A stretch of 64,000 nt of DNA from Stenotrophomonas maltophilia (GTDB taxonomy: Bacteria > Pseudomonadota > Gammaproteobacteria > Xanthomonadales > Xanthomonadaceae): assembly GCA_900113425.1 (NCBI GenBank), contig FOZF01000002.1, forward strand, positions 420,106 to 484,105, written 5' to 3'. The position numbers were made by a program, and so were the translations under genes. Within the stretch, counting starts at the first letter, position 1; each line of letters begins with the position of its first letter. Below, in pieces: positions 18,062 through 25,817 of the stretch. The notes under the pieces are model-generated. The model did no database searches. It had not been told where the DNA came from and was given only the letters and a program-made list of their open reading frames with translations.

Positions 18062-18676
18062 ATGTGGATCGCCGCTGCCGCCGCCGGCCTGTTCGCAGGT
18101 GCCGGCCTGATCATCGCCATCGGTGCACAGAACGCCTTCGTACTGCGGCAGGGCCTGCAGCAGCGTCATGTGGGAAAGGTGGTGCTGGCCTGCGCCGGCG
18201 CGGACATCGTGCTGATACTGGCCGGTGTCGGTGGCATGGGCGCGCTGGTGCTGCAGTGGCCACAGCTGCTGCAGGTGCTGCGCTTTGGTGGTGCGGCGTT
18301 CCTGCTGTGGTATGGCCTGCAGGCGGGACTGCGCGCGTGGCGGGGTGGCAGTGCACTGGCCGCCGCCGAGGCGCAGGGCGGCAGCGGGCGCGAGGTACTG
18401 CTGACCTGCCTGGCCTTCACCCTGCTCAATCCGCACGTCTACCTGGATACCGTGGTTCTGCTCGGCAGCCTGTCCACGCGCTATCCAGGCGATCTGCGCT
18501 GGGCGTTCGCCGCAGGAGCCTGCGTGGCCAGCGTGGCCTGGTTCTGCACGCTGGGCTATGGCGCGCGCTTGCTGCAGCCGGTGTTCCGCAGGTCGAGCGC
18601 GTGGAGGGCGCTGGATGCCGGCGTGGCGATCTTCATGTTCTGCCTCGCCACCCTGTTGCTGTTGCGTCCGCTCTAG
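18062..18676 (+). CDS. argO: LysE/ArgO-type basic amino acid exporter
   Basis: 204 residues from ATG 18062, preferred over an upstream in-frame ATG at 18002 because the family starts directly with the first membrane helix. Six hydrophobic segments are visible. The N-terminal signature GLIIAIGAQNAFVLRQGLQ and the central TCLAFTLLNPHVYLDTVVLLG are hallmarks of LysE exporters. It should pump arginine and/or lysine out of the cytoplasm by proton exchange. Divergent argP is its expected activator. Its TAG stop lies within CTAG, the same four bases that hold the stop codon of the convergent methionine aminopeptidase gene. Confidence 0.92.
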   Translation: MWIAAAAAGLFAGAGLIIAIGAQNAFVLRQGLQQRHVGKVVLACAGADIVLILAGVGGMGALVLQWPQLLQVLRFGGAAFLLWYGLQAGLRAWRGGSALAAAEAQGGSGREVLLTCLAFTLLNPHVYLDTVVLLGSLSTRYPGDLRWAFAAGACVASVAWFCTLGYGARLLQPVFRRSSAWRALDAGVAIFMFCLATLLLLRPL

Positions 18677-19461
18677 GCCGCGTCCACGGCGCACAACGGT
18701 GTCTCGTCGGGGCGCAGCGTCAGCACCCGCACGCCCTTGCGGGTCACGGCCACGGTGTGCTCGAACTGTGCTGACAGCGTGCCGTCGCGGGTATAGACCG
18801 GCCATTCGCCCTCGCGCTGGCGGATCGCCGGCCTGCCCTGGTTGAGCATGGGCTCGATGGTGAACACCATGCCTTCTTCCAGCACCCTGCCGGTGTTGGG
18901 ATGGCCGTAGTGCAGGATCTGCGGTTCTTCGTGCATCTCCCGGCCGATGCCATGGCCGCAGTATTCCTTGACTACGCTGTAGCCGTGGCGGCGTGCGTAG
19001 CGGGCGATGGCGTGGCCGATGTCGCCCAGGCGCGCGCCGGGCCGTACCACGGCGATGCCTTTCCACATCGCTTCGTAGGCGGTGCGCACCAGCCGCCGGG
19101 CGGCAGGGGTGACCGCGCCAACGGCGTAGGTGGTGCTGGAATCAGCGATGTAGCCGTTCTTTTCCAGGGTGATGTCGAGATTCACGATCTGGCCCTCGTG
19201 CAGCACGTCTGCGGTACTGGGCACGCCGTGGCAGACCACGTTGTCGATGGAGGTGTTGAGCACGTACGGAAAGCCATACTGGCCCTTGCTGGCAGGCCGC
19301 GCCTGCAGCTCGTCGACGATCATCCGTTCGACGAAGTCGTTGATCTCCATCGTGCTGCGGCCCTGCAGCGGCCAGCTGTCGAGCGCGGCGAACACCTGTG
19401 CCAGCAGGCGGCCGGATTCGGCCATCAGCGCGATCTCGTCGGGCCGTTTGATGATGCTCAC
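18673..19461 (-). CDS. map: Type I methionine aminopeptidase
   Basis: 262 residues, normal for bacterial MetAP. The five metal ligands can be seen: two Asp in NLDITLEKNGYIADSST, His in CGHGIGREMHEEP, Glu in FTIEPML and Glu in SAQFEHTVAVT; the substrate-contacting His is in DNVVCHGVPS. It removes the initiator methionine from nascent proteins. The gene starts one base after the end of a ParD-like gene, so the two are co-transcribed. A housekeeping map usually lies near rpsB, so this may be a second copy. The 3' end overlaps argO by four bases. Confidence 0.93.
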   Translation of the reverse strand: MSIIKRPDEIALMAESGRLLAQVFAALDSWPLQGRSTMEINDFVERMIVDELQARPASKGQYGFPYVLNTSIDNVVCHGVPSTADVLHEGQIVNLDITLEKNGYIADSSTTYAVGAVTPAARRLVRTAYEAMWKGIAVVRPGARLGDIGHAIARYARRHGYSVVKEYCGHGIGREMHEEPQILHYGHPNTGRVLEEGMVFTIEPMLNQGRPAIRQREGEWPVYTRDGTLSAQFEHTVAVTRKGVRVLTLRPDETPLCAVDAA

Positions 19462-19462
19462 G

Positions 19463-19675
19463 TCAGGCCCGTGCGGGTGCCAGCGGCTGCGGCTGCACGC
19501 CGGCGGCGCGCAGTTCGCTGGCCACGATGTCCTGGAAGCTCAGGGTCGGGTTCATTTCGCACAGCATGCCCACGCGGATCCAGAAACTGGCCTGGGCGTT
19601 GATCGAGCGGCTGGAGACGGTGCAGGCACGGCGCAGCTGGTCGTGCAGGGTGTCATCGATGTTGACGATGCCCAT
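19463..19675 (-). CDS. ParD-like antitoxin-family protein
   Basis: 70 residues (MGIVNIDDTLHDQLRRACTV...). The N-terminal strand and helices (NIDDTLHDQLRRACTVSSRSINAQASFWIRVG) fit the ribbon-helix-helix ParD-like family. The usual partner would be a ParE toxin, but the next gene, one base downstream, encodes methionine aminopeptidase. Upstream lies a strong inverted repeat (19691-19730), the kind of operator an autoregulating RHH protein would bind. The role is therefore more likely transcriptional control of this two-gene unit than a classic antitoxin; this is inference. Confidence 0.82.
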   Translation of the reverse strand: MGIVNIDDTLHDQLRRACTVSSRSINAQASFWIRVGMLCEMNPTLSFQDIVASELRAAGVQPQPLAPARA

Positions 19676-19690
19676 GGGCGGATCCGGGTA

Positions 19691-19730
19691 AGGGGAATAT
19701 ACGTATCGTATATGTTTCGTATATTCCTCT
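19691..19730 (-). promoter_or_regulatory. Inverted-repeat operator upstream of the ParD-like/map operon
   Basis: GGAATATACG at 19694-19703 and CGTATATTCC at 19718-19727 are a perfect 10-bp inverted repeat with a 14-bp spacer. Three further outer bases on each side extend it with one mismatch. The motif CGTATAT also occurs as a direct repeat at 19707-19713 and 19718-19724. The A/T content contrasts with the surroundings and the site ends 16 bp before the ParD-like start codon, so it also overlaps the likely promoter. Confidence 0.75.
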
Positions 19731-19745
19731 CAAGCCTGCGGGGAC

Positions 19746-20108
19746 TCAGTCCGTTTCGGTGGCGAAGCGCAGGCGGTTGCGGTCCGGATCGAGCAGCAGC
19801 ATTTCGCGGCTGCCCCACTCGGTGTCATGCGGCGGCTGTTCGATCGGTACCCCCGCGGCGCTGAAAGCACGATGCAGCGCGTCGACATCCTCGACGATGA
19901 AGTAGACCGCGCCGCCCACTTCGCAGTCGCCGCTGTGCTCGGTGAGGAACAGCGTCTGGCCGTCGCGGGTGAGCTGGGCGAACAACGGAAACCCCGGCTC
20001 GAACCGATGCTCCCAGTCGACGACGAAGCTCAGGCCCTGCACGTAGAAGGGCAGGCTGGCATCGGCGTGGCGCATGCGCAGTTGCGGGATGACGGTCTGG
20101 CGCATCAT
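19746..20108 (-). CDS. VOC-family (glyoxalase/bleomycin-resistance-like) protein
   Basis: 120 residues beginning MMRQTVIPQLRMRHADASLPFYVQGL; the second Met is an equally possible start. The pattern of a beta-alpha-beta-beta-beta vicinal-oxygen-chelate fold is clear: xPFYVQGLSFxVDWEH, GQTLFLTEHSGD, GGAVYFIVEDVDALHRAF and SREMLLLDPDRNRLRF. The single-domain length matches bleomycin-binding proteins, which bind drugs without turnover, but the substrate cannot be inferred. It lies 70 bp upstream of the ParD-like gene on the same strand; the operator between them suggests separate transcription. Confidence 0.88.
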   Translation of the reverse strand: MMRQTVIPQLRMRHADASLPFYVQGLSFVVDWEHRFEPGFPLFAQLTRDGQTLFLTEHSGDCEVGGAVYFIVEDVDALHRAFSAAGVPIEQPPHDTEWGSREMLLLDPDRNRLRFATETD

Positions 20109-20167
20109 GGTGGCTCGCAGGGGTGAGCCGGCAGTGTATCGCCGGCAGGGTGCTGCTACCTTCGTGG

Positions 20168-21298
20168 TCAGTCCTGCAGGCCGGATTCACCCTGGACCAA
20201 CGGCACCCGTGAGCCGTCCAGCAGACCGCGGCTGAGCCGGCCATCCTCGATGAACAGCAGCTCGCCGTTCTCGCCGTTCTTGATGCTGCTGTCGATGGCG
20301 ATCACGCGATCACCATGGAACGTACTGACATGCGGCATCGACGTGTGTCCGACCACGATGCGCTTGAGCTGCAGCGTGTCGAGCACGTCCTGCACGCCCC
20401 GTGCATCGAGACGGCCATCGAAGTAGCCGCGGTACCAGATCGGGCTGGTCTTGCCGTCGTACAGCGGTGCAGTTGCGGGGTCGGCCTTCACTTCGGCCTT
20501 GGGCAGTCCCAGCGAGGCCTGGTAGGCGGCGTTGGTGCGTGCCGGGTGCAGTGCCAGTTCCACCGCTTCAGGCGAGATGCCGCCATGCAGGAAGAGGGTG
20601 TCGCCGATCTTCAGCAGCACCGGCCGCGTCCGCAGCCATTGCCCGATCACCGAATCGGTGCCGTACAGCTGCGGATAGCTGCGGCCGAGCAGCTGCGCGC
20701 TGCGCAGGTACTTCGGATTGACATAGCGCAGGTCGTCGTACAGGACCATGGTCTCGTGGTTGCCGAGCACGAAGTGCACCGCACCGCCGGCGGCCGCCGC
20801 CTGCTGCTGCAGGCCATACAACAGCCAGAACGCTTCGGTGACCTGCGGGCCGCGATCGAACACGTCGCCAGCGACCACCAGGGTGTCCTGGCCGAGGGCC
20901 CAGCGGTCCTGCGCATCGATCACATGGTGGGCGCGCAGTAGTCGTACCAGCAGGTTGTACTGGCCGTGGATGTCGGACAGGGCAACGATGCGCGGTACCG
21001 CAGGCAGCTCCGACACCGAGGGCGCGACCGGTGGCAGCACGTGCACGCTGTGCGGGTAGCCGCACAGGGGCGCGACATCGGCAGCCCCCGTGGTGGTGTC
21101 CAGCGAGCGGGTCTGCACAGCGTCAGCGCAGATCCACTGGGCCTGCAGCTGATCGCCGTTGCGGAACACGTAGGGGCCATCGGCCTCGACGTGAGCGGCA
21201 GGCGCGGCGACTTCGCGGCCCTGCGCGCCTGGCACGCCCAACAGCAGGAGCAGGGGCAGCACCACGGACGCGGATCGGGGCAGGGCGCGATGGAGCAT
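20168..21298 (-). CDS. Exported metallophosphoesterase (PPP-like, Shewanella-type phosphatase)
   Basis: 376 residues from ATG 21298, preceded by AAGGA eight bases upstream; a further ATG at 21319 lacks such a site. A signal peptide (residues about 1-27, PLLLLLGVPGAQG) precedes a ~70-residue region and then the metallophosphoesterase core: DIHGQYNLL, GDVFDRG, GNHETMV, LFLHGGIS and VGHT. These are the metal-binding motifs of PPP-type phosphatases, and secretion plus length fit the Shewanella-like phosphatases. Probably a periplasmic phosphoprotein or small-molecule phosphatase; substrate unknown. Confidence 0.9.
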   Translation of the reverse strand: MLHRALPRSASVVLPLLLLLGVPGAQGREVAAPAAHVEADGPYVFRNGDQLQAQWICADAVQTRSLDTTTGAADVAPLCGYPHSVHVLPPVAPSVSELPAVPRIVALSDIHGQYNLLVRLLRAHHVIDAQDRWALGQDTLVVAGDVFDRGPQVTEAFWLLYGLQQQAAAAGGAVHFVLGNHETMVLYDDLRYVNPKYLRSAQLLGRSYPQLYGTDSVIGQWLRTRPVLLKIGDTLFLHGGISPEAVELALHPARTNAAYQASLGLPKAEVKADPATAPLYDGKTSPIWYRGYFDGRLDARGVQDVLDTLQLKRIVVGHTSMPHVSTFHGDRVIAIDSSIKNGENGELLFIEDGRLSRGLLDGSRVPLVQGESGLQD

Positions 21299-21466
21299 GG
21301 GCGGAGTCCTTGGCAGCAACGGAAGGGGGGGCGGCAGGGCCTGCCCGTGATCCTACGCTGGCATTGCTACACGGTGCATGCGCGGGCGGCACGCAGGCTT
21401 TGCCGTGCGAGGCGGATCATCGATCCGGCGCATCGCGCTCATGTGGAACGGCACGCGAGGCTCGGG

Positions 21467-21910
21467 TTAGCGGATGTCCACCTTGCGGACCACGGTCTGT
21501 TCCGCCAGCAGCGGCGTGCCGGTGTGGTCGTGCGGCTGCATGTAGGGAAGGGGGGCTCCGCTGGTACGCGCGACCAGCTGCGAGTGCGCCTCGCCCGCTG
21601 CGAAACGATGGCGTTCGCCCCATTGGCGCAGGGCCACCAGCAGTGGGAACAGATCGCGTCCTGCTGCGGTCAGCACGTACTGCTGGTAGGCGCTGCCATC
21701 GCTGGCAGGTTGCTGCAGGAGCAGCCCGGCCTCGACCAGGCGCCGCAGGCGGTCGCTGAGGATGTTGCGCGCGGCACCGAGGCTGCGCTGGAAGTCACTG
21801 AAGCGGGTAACGCCATCAAAGGCATCGCGGATGATCAGCAGGGCCCAGCGATCACCGAGCAGATCGGCGCTGCGGGCAACGGGGCAGGGGCTGTCGGCGT
21901 GCATGGGCAA
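21467..21910 (-). CDS. HxlR-family transcriptional regulator
   Basis: 147 residues. A winged helix spans about 8-95, with the HxlR signature CPVARSADLLGDRWALLIIRDAFDG at the start and RFSDFQRSLGAARNILSDRLRRLVEAGLL as recognition and wing elements. Cys9 is at the position that is redox- or electrophile-sensitive in several HxlR proteins. A C-terminal extension (about 105-147) has no clear match. The gene diverges from an MFS exporter gene with 75 bp between starts, and a perfect 12-bp inverted repeat brackets that promoter region, so it likely controls the exporter and itself. A second in-frame ATG at 21904 is possible. Confidence 0.92.
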   Translation of the reverse strand: MPMHADSPCPVARSADLLGDRWALLIIRDAFDGVTRFSDFQRSLGAARNILSDRLRRLVEAGLLLQQPASDGSAYQQYVLTAAGRDLFPLLVALRQWGERHRFAAGEAHSQLVARTSGAPLPYMQPHDHTGTPLLAEQTVVRKVDIR

Positions 21911-21921
21911 GGCTCGTGACG

Positions 21922-21983
21922 ATGTGGTTGCATTTTAAAACCATTGGCGATACGGTGCATCAAGTTTCAATATGCAACCACAT
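21922..21983. promoter_or_regulatory. Perfect 12-bp inverted repeat in the hxlR/MFS divergent promoter
   Basis: ATGTGGTTGCAT at 21922-21933 and ATGCAACCACAT at 21972-21983 are exact reverse complements separated by 38 bp. One arm lies just before the regulator start codon and the other ends two bases before the MFS start codon at 21986. The layout suits an operator pair bound by an HxlR dimer. Confidence 0.72.
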
Positions 21984-21985
21984 TC

Positions 21986-23194
21986 ATGGCCGCGTCCGTC
22001 CTTCCGCGCGCCCTGCTGGGACTGCTGGCCATCGCGGCGGGTGCCAGCGTGGCCAATGTCTATTACGCACAGCCCCTGCTGGAACGCCTGGCGCAGGCCT
22101 TCGCGATGGAGCGCGCGACGGCCGGCGCTGTGGTTGCCGCCACCCAGGCCGGCAGCGTGCTGGCCCTGCTTGGGCTGCTGCCGCTGGCCGACCGCGGCGA
22201 TCGTCGCCGCCTGCTGCGCGTGCAGCTGCTGGCACTGGTGATGGTCCTGCTGGGACTGGCGGCAGCGCGCAGTACCGCCTGGCTGCTGGGGAGCATGCTG
22301 CTGGCGGGCCTGCTCGGGACGGCGCTCACCCAGGGGCTCATCGCATACGCAGCCACGCTGGCACCGCCGGGGCAGCGGGGGCGCGTGGTTGGCATGGTGC
22401 AGGGCGGGGTGTTCATCGGCCTGCTGGCTGCGCGTGTGGTGTCCGGCGCGGTGGCGGCCCTGGCCGGCTGGCGCGCGGTGTATCTGCTGTCAGCAGTGAT
22501 GATGGCGGCGTTGGCGATGCTGCTGTGGCGACGCCTGCCTGCCGTGCCGATTCCCTCGCAGCCGCCGGCCTGGCGCGCGCTGCTCGGCTCGATGATGACG
22601 ATGCTGCGCAATGATCGCACGCTGCGCGAGCGTGGCCCTCTGGCGCTGCTGTTGTTCGCCGGCCTCAACGTGTTCTGGGCGGCCGTACCGCTACCCCTGT
22701 CGGCCTCACCGATGAACTGGTCGACCGCGGCCATCGGCGCGCTTGGTGTGGCAGGCATGGTCGGTGCGCTGCTGGCTGCGCGGGTGGGGCACTGGATGGA
22801 TCAGGGTTTCTGCCTGCGGGTGAGCCTGGGGGCGCTGCTGCTGATGCTGCTTGCGTGGTGGCCCCTGCTGGGTCTGCCGCACGCCCTGGCATGGCTGCTG
22901 CTGGGCGTGGTGGTGCTCGATCTGGGGGGACAGGCGCTGCATGTCTCCAACCAGGCGTTGCTGCTGCGCGCGCCTGCCGAACAGCACGGTCGCCTGGTGG
23001 CGCTGTACATGCTGTTCTACGCGGTCGGCAGCGGCGCCGGTGCTGCGGCCGGTACGTGGATGCAGGCGCACCACGGCTGGACCATGGTCTGTGCGCTCGG
23101 TGCAGGCATCGCGGTGACAGCGCTGGCCTGGTGGGCGGTGCATGCCGCTGCGCCGGCAGCGCGTCACCCCGGCGGCCACCGGCCTCCTGCGTAG
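21986..23194 (+). CDS. MFS transporter (probable drug exporter)
   Basis: 402 residues from ATG 21986; an in-frame ATG at 21944 would place coding sequence through the operator arms, so it is rejected. Twelve membrane helices are predictable. The first loop reads PLLERLAQAF, then a motif A-like stretch LGLLPLADRGDRRRLLRVQ joins helices 2 and 3. The sequence resembles the YnfM/arabinose-efflux type of MFS exporters. Transcription should be controlled by the divergent HxlR regulator. Substrate unknown. Confidence 0.9.
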   Translation: MAASVLPRALLGLLAIAAGASVANVYYAQPLLERLAQAFAMERATAGAVVAATQAGSVLALLGLLPLADRGDRRRLLRVQLLALVMVLLGLAAARSTAWLLGSMLLAGLLGTALTQGLIAYAATLAPPGQRGRVVGMVQGGVFIGLLAARVVSGAVAALAGWRAVYLLSAVMMAALAMLLWRRLPAVPIPSQPPAWRALLGSMMTMLRNDRTLRERGPLALLLFAGLNVFWAAVPLPLSASPMNWSTAAIGALGVAGMVGALLAARVGHWMDQGFCLRVSLGALLLMLLAWWPLLGLPHALAWLLLGVVVLDLGGQALHVSNQALLLRAPAEQHGRLVALYMLFYAVGSGAGAAAGTWMQAHHGWTMVCALGAGIAVTALAWWAVHAAAPAARHPGGHRPPA

Positions 23195-23274
23195 TGCCCC
23201 TCGGCCGTGGTGCGGCGAACGACCGCACGCGGCCCCATGCACATTTCCGAAGCGGTTGCACTGCGTTGACGCAT

Positions 23275-23293
23275 TTGAGAATCAATCGCATTG
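23275..23293. promoter_or_regulatory. Candidate Fur box upstream of the FepA-like receptor
   Basis: TGAGAATCAATCGCATT at 23276-23292 matches 15 of 17 positions of the palindromic Fur-type sequence TGAGAATCATTCTCATT. It sits about 120 bp before the receptor start and no other gene intervenes. The match to the 19-bp textbook form is lower (10 of 19), so binding is likely but unproven. Confidence 0.6.
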
Positions 23294-23412
23294 ATGGGAG
23301 AATGCGCGCACGGACCGGCCTGCGGAAGATGTGCGGCGTCGCTCCCACTCCCCTCGTCGTCGCCTCAAGCCCTTTGCCAGAGGTCCCGTTGCCCTGCCAG
23401 AAGGTGTTGAAG

Positions 23413-25662
23413 ATGTCTGCCGTCCTTGTTCCGCCGCCGCGCCCGTTGGCGCTTGCCGTTGCTGCCCTGCTTGCGGGCAGTGCCCTGGTTGCCCATGCGC
23501 AGACCGGCGCGACCGATATCGATACGGTGCACGTCACCGCCTCGCAGATCGCGCGCCAGGCACTGGGTACATCCACCATCACCGCCGAGGACATTGCGCG
23601 CCGTCCACCTGCCAACGACATCGCGGAGCTGCTGCGGACCATGCCCGGTGTCAATCTCACCGGCAACAGTGCGTCTGGCCAGTATGGCAACAACCGCCAG
23701 ATCGACCTGCGCGGCATGGGGCCGGAGAACACGCTGATCCTGGTGGACGGCAAACGCATCGGTGCCCGCGACGCCGTGCGCATGGGCCGCAGTGGCGAGC
23801 GCAATACCCGTGGCGACACCAACTGGGTGCCGGCGGAGATGATCGAGCGCATCGAAGTGCTGCGCGGTCCGGCAGCGGCGCGCTACGGATCCGGCGCCTC
23901 CGGCGGCGTGGTCAACATCATCACCAAGCGCCCGACGGGCGATCTGACCGGAGCGGTCGACCTGTACGGACTGGTACCCGAGCACAGTGCCGAAGGTGGC
24001 AGTGAGCGCGTGGGCCTGCAGTTGAGCGGCCCGATGACCGATGCGTTGTCCTTCCGCCTGTACGGCAACCTCAACAGGACCGACGCGGATTCGCTCGAAC
24101 TCAATCGCGCGTTCGCCACCGCGCCGGGCGCCGTACCTCCTGCGGGCCGCGAGGGCGTCAAGAACCGCGATGTCAACGCGCTGCTGCGCTGGGACATCAG
24201 CGCCGGCCAGGTGGTGGAATTCGAAGCCGGTACCAGCCGCCAGGGCAACATCTATGCGGGCGACCGTGCCGTGAGCAACACCGGTACCTCCACGCCGGTC
24301 GATCTGGCGGCGCTGGCCGAGAGCGAGGCAGAGACCAACCGCATGTACCGCACTACCGGGGCGATCACCCATCGTGGCCGCTGGGGCGATGTGACCTCGC
24401 GGGTCACCGCTGCGGTGGAAGCGGTCAACAATTCGCGCATCAACGAAGGCCTGGCCGGTGGCCCCGAGGGCAGCTTCAACGGCACCGACTGGTCCACCTC
24501 CCGCCTGCGCAATTACCAGCTCGACGGCGAGGTCAGTTTCCCGACCACGATCGGCGCGGCGGAGAATGTGTGGACGCTGGGCTTCGAGCATCTCGACAGC
24601 CGCCTGACCGATCCGTATTCGATGAGCCAGTCCGGCAGCAGTGGCGGTGGCCTGCCGGGCCTGTCGGCCGATCGCGCACGCGGCAAGTCCGACGCGCAGA
24701 CCACTGCGGTCTTCGCCGAAGACAACATCTACCTGGGCGAACGCTGGATCGTGACGCCGGGCCTGCGCTTCGACCACCACAGCCAGTTCGGCAACAACGC
24801 CAGCCCCAGCCTCAACGCGCAGTTCCGCATCAATGGCGACTGGGTGGTGAAGGGCGGCATCGCGCGCGCGTTCAAGGCTCCCAACCTCTACCAGTCCAAT
24901 CCGGACTACCTGTACTACACCCGTGGCAACGGCTGTCCCAACGCACTGCCCAGCCTGGGCGCGGGCTGCTACCTGCAGGGCAACGCGGAGCTGGACGCCG
25001 AGACCAGCCTGAACAAGGAACTGGGCGTGGAATGGGCTCCGCAGAGTGGCTGGCAGGCCTCGTTGACCTACTTCCACAACGACTACAAGGACAAGATCGA
25101 GGCCGGGTATACCCAGGTCGGCCTCACCGCCGATACCCGTGGCCGGATCTTCCGCTGGGAAAATGCACCGAAGGCCATCGTGCAGGGCCTGGAGGGCAAC
25201 CTGGTGGTGCCGCTGCTGGGCGAGCAGGGCGACCGGCTGAAGTGGAGCAGCAACTTCACCTACATGGTGGAGAACGAGAACAAGAGCACCGGCCAGCCGT
25301 TGTCGGTGATACCGCGGTACACGGTCAACACGATGCTGGACTGGCAGGCCACCGAAAAGCTGTCGCTGCTGCTGACCGGCACCTTCTACGGCAGGCAGGA
25401 GCCGGCCACCACCAACATCAACAACGATCCGCGCTGCACCGGAAGCTGCGATCCGTCGGTGGTGCTGCAGGATCGCGGTGCATACAACATCTGGGGCGTG
25501 AGCGCGCGCTACAGGGTTACCGGGACGGTCAGCTTCGGTTTCGGCGTGAACAACCTGGCCGACAAGCGCCTGTTCCGCGAAGCCAACAGCAGCGACGCCG
25601 GCGCGGCAACCTACAACGAACCGGGCCGCGCATACTGGGCCAGCCTGCGTTTCGGCTTCTGA
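23413..25662 (+). CDS. fepA: TonB-dependent catecholate siderophore receptor, FepA family
   Basis: 749 residues from ATG 23413, with AAGG upstream and a signal peptide (PLALAVAALLAGSALVAHAQ). The plug domain (about 50-190) contains the stretches GNNRQIDLRGMGPENTLILVDG, ERNTRGDTNWVPAEMIERIE and RGPAAARYGSGASGGVVNII, which are nearly identical to the FepA plug as I know it. The 22-strand barrel follows and ends in WASLRFGF with a terminal Phe. FepA-type receptors take up ferric enterobactin and related catecholates, powered by TonB. A Fur box upstream supports iron repression. No siderophore biosynthesis genes are in the window. Confidence 0.9.
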   Translation: MSAVLVPPPRPLALAVAALLAGSALVAHAQTGATDIDTVHVTASQIARQALGTSTITAEDIARRPPANDIAELLRTMPGVNLTGNSASGQYGNNRQIDLRGMGPENTLILVDGKRIGARDAVRMGRSGERNTRGDTNWVPAEMIERIEVLRGPAAARYGSGASGGVVNIITKRPTGDLTGAVDLYGLVPEHSAEGGSERVGLQLSGPMTDALSFRLYGNLNRTDADSLELNRAFATAPGAVPPAGREGVKNRDVNALLRWDISAGQVVEFEAGTSRQGNIYAGDRAVSNTGTSTPVDLAALAESEAETNRMYRTTGAITHRGRWGDVTSRVTAAVEAVNNSRINEGLAGGPEGSFNGTDWSTSRLRNYQLDGEVSFPTTIGAAENVWTLGFEHLDSRLTDPYSMSQSGSSGGGLPGLSADRARGKSDAQTTAVFAEDNIYLGERWIVTPGLRFDHHSQFGNNASPSLNAQFRINGDWVVKGGIARAFKAPNLYQSNPDYLYYTRGNGCPNALPSLGAGCYLQGNAELDAETSLNKELGVEWAPQSGWQASLTYFHNDYKDKIEAGYTQVGLTADTRGRIFRWENAPKAIVQGLEGNLVVPLLGEQGDRLKWSSNFTYMVENENKSTGQPLSVIPRYTVNTMLDWQATEKLSLLLTGTFYGRQEPATTNINNDPRCTGSCDPSVVLQDRGAYNIWGVSARYRVTGTVSFGFGVNNLADKRLFREANSSDAGAATYNEPGRAYWASLRFGF

Positions 25663-25703
25663 GCACGCGGTGCCTGCCAGGCATGGCACGGTGCAGTCGG
25701 TGA

Positions 25704-25724
25704 GCGCCGGGCCACGCCCGGCGC
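25704..25724. repeat. Short GC-rich palindrome (REP/terminator-like) after fepA
   Basis: GCGCCGGGC (25704-25712) and GCCCGGCGC (25716-25724) form a perfect 9-bp stem with a three-base loop. The same core occurs in the REP cluster at 51.0-51.1 kb. There is no T-run, so I call it a REP-like hairpin rather than a terminator. Confidence 0.6.
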
Positions 25725-25817
25725 CGCCGGCGCTGCACAGCTGCAATGTTATAAACACCGTAATAGTCTCCCCCGCAGCCACGCCGTAGCCTTACCGCAT
25801 CGCACAGGAGCTGTTGC

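Noticed and set aside
25745..25770. Possible Zur box before the CDF exporter
   Set aside because: Only one GTTAT half-site is present and no ATAAC half follows at three or eight bases. It is better read as the -10 region.
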